NCBI GenBank assembly: GCA_040081265.1
Contig: JBEBGV010000038.1
Location: 1 to 47,965 of the forward strand
Direction: 5' to 3'
Length of the DNA stretch: 47,965 nt
Origin: JBEBGV01 sp040081265
Lineage (GTDB): Bacteria; Acidobacteriota; Vicinamibacteria; Vicinamibacterales; UBA2999
Below, in pieces: positions 44,948 through 47,965 of the stretch (position 1 is the stretch's first letter; every line of letters starts with the position of its first letter). Below the pieces are notes generated by a model, which saw nothing but the letters and a program-made list of their open reading frames with translations, was not told the origin of the DNA and searched no databases. The position numbers were made by a program, and so were the translations under genes.

Positions 44948-45813
44948 TGGCGACCCATACCCTTCTCGTCGCAGACGACAGCCAGACCGTCCATCGCATC
45001 CTGGAGATGGCCTGTGCTGGCGAGTCTGTCGACGTCGTCACGGCCGTTGACGGCGACCTGGCGATTGCCCGGATTGCCGAACATCCGCCCGACATCGTCC
45101 TGGCCGACATCGAGATGCCGAAGCGGAACGGCTATGAGGTGGCCGAGTTCGTCCGCGGGCGGGCAGACCTGGCGCACATTCCGGTGCTGCTGATGTCGGG
45201 GATGTTCGGAGGCGTGGACGAGGATCGCGTGCGGGCGCTGGGTGCAGAGGTGCTCGTCAAGCCGCTCAAGCCCGGGCACGTCATCAGTCGCGTGAAGCAC
45301 TTGCTCCAGGCGCAAGACCAGCGGGAAAGCGTGCCGCGACAGGAAGTCGTCGAGTTGCCGCGCCCGGAATCCGTCGAGGTGCCCCAGCCTGAACCTGTGG
45401 CGGTGGTGCAGCCGGACATTGTCGAGAACGCGGCGGTGGCGCCCGCGGCTGTGCCTGGTCCGGCGACGACCGCCGAAGACTATTTCAGCCGACTGGACGC
45501 CGCGTTCAAGAGCCTCGAGCGGCCGCTAGCCAGGGCCGGCGATCCGGCCGCTGCGGTGGGCGGCGATGGCGCTGCTGGAGCGTCGGAGCCCGTGCCCACG
45601 CTCCAGGAGTTGTTGAACCGACTGCCCGAAGCCTCGCGATCCCGATTGACCGCCTCGGCATCGTCCCCAGAGTCGACGCTGACAGACCGAGAGACGTCCA
45701 CGCTCGACGCGATTGCCGCCCGCGTGGTCGAACACCTTGCCCGCCGCGACGACCTCCTCACCGAACTCGCGCGCCGCATCGCGCATCTGCAGACCTCCGA
45801 CCGCCGCCCCTAG
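44947..45813 (+). CDS. Response regulator with receiver domain and long Pro/Glu-rich linker
   Basis: A 288-residue protein. Residues about 3-118 are a receiver domain: acidic pair in LLVADDSQTV, phospho-acceptor Asp in IVLADIEMPKRNG, Ser in LLMSGMF and Lys in VLVKPLKP. Residues about 125-170 are a Pro/Glu/Val-rich linker, and the C-terminal ~120 residues (EDYFSRLDAAFKSLE, STLDAIAARVVEHLARRDDL) are helical with no DNA-binding or enzyme domain recognised. Similar REC plus helical-tail proteins occur in delta-proteobacteria near motility genes. Coupled by one base to the mutase small subunit. A diverged copy of its last 173 bp lies at 47331. Confidence 0.85.
   Translation: MATHTLLVADDSQTVHRILEMACAGESVDVVTAVDGDLAIARIAEHPPDIVLADIEMPKRNGYEVAEFVRGRADLAHIPVLLMSGMFGGVDEDRVRALGAEVLVKPLKPGHVISRVKHLLQAQDQRESVPRQEVVELPRPESVEVPQPEPVAVVQPDIVENAAVAPAAVPGPATTAEDYFSRLDAAFKSLERPLARAGDPAAAVGGDGAAGASEPVPTLQELLNRLPEASRSRLTASASSPESTLTDRETSTLDAIAARVVEHLARRDDLLTELARRIAHLQTSDRRP
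45641..45813 (+). repeat. Parent copy of a 173-bp duplicated segment
   Basis: Begins CCCGATTGACCGCC and ends at the response regulator stop TAG. The segment recurs in the same orientation at 47331-47503 with about seven substitutions and no indel. Confidence 0.9.
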
Positions 45814-46163
45814 CAGGCTCCTGCCGTGACGCTTCCCTCAGGCAGCCAGCTAGGCCCACGTGTTATTTCGAGAAGCGATACCACTCGACGCGCCTACTTG
45901 GCTTTGCACGCGCGAATCGCGAGACGGGTTCTCCGTAGCCGCCGTTCAGAACCGTATCGCGTGGAGGACCGGTGCTCGCGTGCCGTCTGGGCGATTACGC
46001 TCGAGTGGGGATCCGAGCAAAATTGAGGGGGCGTCGGATTACGGGCGCTCCGTCAACCACCCATCCTAATACCGTCTATTCCCTTCACAAAGAGGGGCGC
46101 ATTCGCATCCGCAGAGACTGAGTAGAACCTCGGGCTGATCGTTTTGGTCCACGCTCCAAACTG
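45814..46163. other. Gene-poor stretch after the response regulator
   Basis: About 350 bp with only short, unsupported open frames on both strands and no clear terminator. It may be sequence brought in with the following lipoprotein gene. Confidence 0.45.
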
Positions 46164-46943
46164 TCAGCGGACTCTGCATCGAGAACCATCCGAAAGTCTG
46201 CAGGATTGGTAGGTGAAGTTCATGGTTTGGAACGGGCCGAGACCCCCGGTGGCGCTTCGTGTCCGAACCTTCCAGGTCCAGCCAGTCAGAAATGCGTCGG
46301 TCACGAAGGAATAGCAGCTTACCCACATGTAGGGGGGTGTTCGCACCTCGATGTCAAGCGCGGGGTTTCCGCTACCTTGAACAACCAACTGGTATCCAAT
46401 CACCGCGGGATCCTGTGACGGTGGCCAGTCAAAGGTCGTCTTATGCCCGTAGCCAGCAATCGCAGTCGGCCAGGTACCCGGTGACGGGCAGTCCTCGCGG
46501 CTCAGGTTGTTTTGGGGAAACGATACGCCATCGGGAGGTGAGAAGGTGGATGCCAACCGCACATCGAGCTGCACGTCCTTGTCGAGGGTAATACCTCGTG
46601 AAGTCGTCACGAATCCAGTGGCCGAGACTTCCACAGTGAAGCCTGAACGTGCCAGTCCCGTGAGGGAGAACGCGCCGCTTGTATTCGAGTTGGTAGCGCG
46701 GCCGGAATTAGGCCCGTCTGCAATGGCTACTCGGGCGGCAGCCAGCGGCACGCCTGAAAAATCACCGATGATTGTTCCCGTAAGGTTGAACGTGCTCGGT
46801 TGAACCGGTGATGGGGTCGTGGGCGTCTGGGGGCTCGCTCCACCGCAGCCGGTGACTGCCATGAGACCTGCGATGGCAATCCCCAGAATGCTCACGACCC
46901 AACGCGGACAGTCAATGCCTGCAGAGGGTAAGGGGTAGGGCAC
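46164..46943 (-). CDS. Lipoprotein with carboxypeptidase-regulatory-like domain
   Basis: A 259-residue protein with an N-terminal hydrophobic stretch ending in a lipobox, GLMAVTGC (Cys about residue 33). A beta-sandwich follows at about 52-130: FNLTGTIIGDFSGVPLAAA, FSLTGLARSGFTVEVSATGF and ITLDKDVQLDVRL, the pattern of carboxypeptidase-regulatory-like (CarboxypepD_reg) domains. The C-terminal half contains FDWPPSQDPAVIGYQLVVQG, a fibronectin-like element. Probably an outer-membrane or periplasmic surface protein. Function unknown. Confidence 0.75.
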   Translation of the reverse strand: MPYPLPSAGIDCPRWVVSILGIAIAGLMAVTGCGGASPQTPTTPSPVQPSTFNLTGTIIGDFSGVPLAAARVAIADGPNSGRATNSNTSGAFSLTGLARSGFTVEVSATGFVTTSRGITLDKDVQLDVRLASTFSPPDGVSFPQNNLSREDCPSPGTWPTAIAGYGHKTTFDWPPSQDPAVIGYQLVVQGSGNPALDIEVRTPPYMWVSCYSFVTDAFLTGWTWKVRTRSATGGLGPFQTMNFTYQSCRLSDGSRCRVR

Positions 46944-47030
46944 TGCGCGGCAGTATAGGTGACTCAGTTCAGCCTGTGCAATGGGAGGGAGCCGAGCGTA
47001 CGCTCCCCCGTGTTCTATCTAGAAGGCATC

Positions 47031-47332
47031 TCACAAATGCCTGAGGAGGATGCGGGCGCACGCGAGCTGCAGCATCCCGAGGAAGTTCTCGACATGATAT
47101 TCCCAGCGGGTGACGAGCCGCCGGGAGTTGTGGAGCCAGGCGAAGAGCCGTTGGATCATCCAGCGGCGGCGGCGGCGTAAGGGCCGGCCGTCTTGCGTCG
47201 GGAGGCGGCTCCGGCCACGGCGGTGTGCGGCAATCATCTCGATGCCGCCGCGCAGCAGGGCATCGAGCGGGTCGCTGTCGTAGCCGCGGTCCCCGATCAG
47301 TCGCGCGGGGAGCTCGGGGAGGAAGCGGGCCC
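47031..47332 (-). pseudogene. IS5-family transposase C-terminal remnant
   Basis: The reverse strand encodes LIGDRGYDSDPLDALLRGG, IEMIAAHRRGRSR, PTQDGRPLRRRRRWMIQRL and FAWLHNSRRLVTRWEYHVEN, the end of an IS5 DDE transposase. The middle catalytic Asp is in IGDRGYDSD, but the last catalytic Glu, normally in KVERLFAWL, is Gln (MIQRLFAWL). The N-terminal part is missing: at 47331 the sequence turns abruptly into the duplicated response regulator segment. Confidence 0.85.
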
Positions 47333-47503
47333 CGATTGACCGCCTCGGCATCGTCCCCAGAGTCGACGCTGACAGACCGAGAGACATCCACGCTCGACGC
47401 GATTGCCGCCCGCGTGGTCGAACACCTCGCCCGCCGCGACGACCTGCTCACCGAACTCGCGCGCCGCATCGCGCATCTGCAGAATTCCGACCGGCGCTCC
47501 TAG
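47331..47503 (+). pseudogene. Diverged copy of the response regulator 3' end
   Basis: Codes for LTASASSPESTLTDRETS and the rest of the response regulator tail, ending HLQNSDRRS stop, but has no receiver domain. It abuts the IS5 remnant on its left. About seven changes in 173 bp relative to 45641-45813, most silent or mild. No start or ribosome site of its own. Confidence 0.85.
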
Positions 47504-47808
47504 CGGCTTCATCGCTCGCCGCCGAGCACCGGACGGTTGCCAGGCGCAGCGGAACTCGCGGCGCTCGCCTATGCCCAGTCAGTCTGACGATGGTAACCGT
47601 CCATGCTGACGGTCGACTCAGAGGTGACCTTCTGCTCCCCGGCACGACCGAGACGCCGCACTACATCCAAGCCATGAACAAAAGGTCGCGCGGAGAGCGA
47701 CATGTTGGTGACTCGTTGTGCAGTCTGTGCGAAATAGTGTGTTGGCGCAGCCGTTGCTCAAACGCTTGGCGAAGAGTCGTTAAACGTCAACCTTTTGCAG
47801 AGCGAATC
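47504..47808. other. Gene-poor stretch
   Basis: No supported gene, repeat or hairpin was found. Sequence does not match what follows the parent copy of the duplicated segment at 45814. Confidence 0.4.
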
Positions 47809-47901
47809 ATGCGTCAGCACTTCAGCACGTTGCTTTTAGCGGTAACCCTGGTTGTGGGCCTCGGGTCGTGTGCGCTTGATCCGATCCGGTGGACGGGTTA
47901 A
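47809..47901 (+). CDS. Very short lipoprotein-like open frame
   Basis: Thirty residues: MRQHFSTLLLAVTLVVGLGS then CALDPIRWTG. The N-terminus is a good lipoprotein signal (VGLGSC), but only ten residues follow the Cys. It may be an entericidin-like small lipoprotein, or the stump of a longer gene. No strong ribosome site. Confidence 0.3.
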   Translation: MRQHFSTLLLAVTLVVGLGSCALDPIRWTG

Positions 47902-47965
47902 CTACGCTGCGTGAGTCGTCGTGCGTTCGAATTCCGCCGGGCTCATCCGACCCGCCGATGAGTGC

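Noticed and set aside
45826..46026. 66-codon forward open frame after the response regulator
   Set aside because: No motif, no ribosome site and composition like random GC-rich sequence.

Overview
The window reads as a piece of a GC-rich acidobacterial chromosome, most like the Vicinamibacteria. This is inferred from gene content: two large secreted proteins of the 'VWFA-related Acidobacterial domain' type (385-3120 and 23002-25110), TonB-family proteins, BACON-domain proteins, and housekeeping strings with familiar gene order (scpA-scpB-rluB; cmk, rpsA, HU). No rRNA, intact tRNA or CRISPR array was seen.

Left part, 1-25110, is mostly conserved core. It holds the 5' end of a TonB-family gene, a VWFA-type secreted protein, a universal stress protein, a REC-Fis regulator, an M50 protease, trpS, scpA, scpB and an RluB-type pseudouridine synthase. 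An unusual three-gene overlapping operon follows (9280-13636): a secreted repeat/BACON protein with a ten-cysteine tail, a DsbA-like thioredoxin-fold protein and a glycine-zipper protein. Then come cmk, an H1-like/DUF6335 fusion on the other strand, rpsA, an HU/IHF protein, a HIT protein, an ankyrin-TonB fusion, an acyl-CoA-dehydrogenase-like protein lacking the usual glutamate, a heavy-metal-binding protein divergent from an SMP-30-like lactonase, a standard acyl-CoA dehydrogenase and the second VWFA protein. Palindromic GGGTCC-type repeats sit in several gaps.

Middle part, 25111-40530, is an accessory island. Its left border is a pile of broken insertion sequences: an IS481 remnant, an IS21-like istA/istB pair with a lost left end, a stranded piece of an M28 peptidase gene, an IS256 transposase broken by a stop and two homopolymer shifts, and further debris. 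The cargo looks like cell-surface or polysaccharide biology: an AftB-like membrane glycosyltransferase, an FkbM-like and a second SAM methyltransferase, a large polytopic membrane protein and several lipoproteins, one frameshifted. A second IS21-like copy (intact left end, lost right end) fused to an IS256 tail lies at 37094-38350, next to a degenerate tRNA-like 3' arm.

Right part, 40533-47965, returns to metabolism: a TrkA-N potassium channel, glutamate dehydrogenase, and divergently from it a split methylmalonyl-CoA mutase (large subunit, B12 subunit) translationally coupled to a response regulator. The 40 bp between glutamate dehydrogenase and the mutase carries facing TACAAT boxes that suggest leaderless or very short leaders. 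After this comes a lipoprotein, an IS5 remnant whose catalytic Glu is Gln, and a 173-bp diverged copy of the 3' end of the response regulator gene. All functions are read from sequence by eye; no database search was run.
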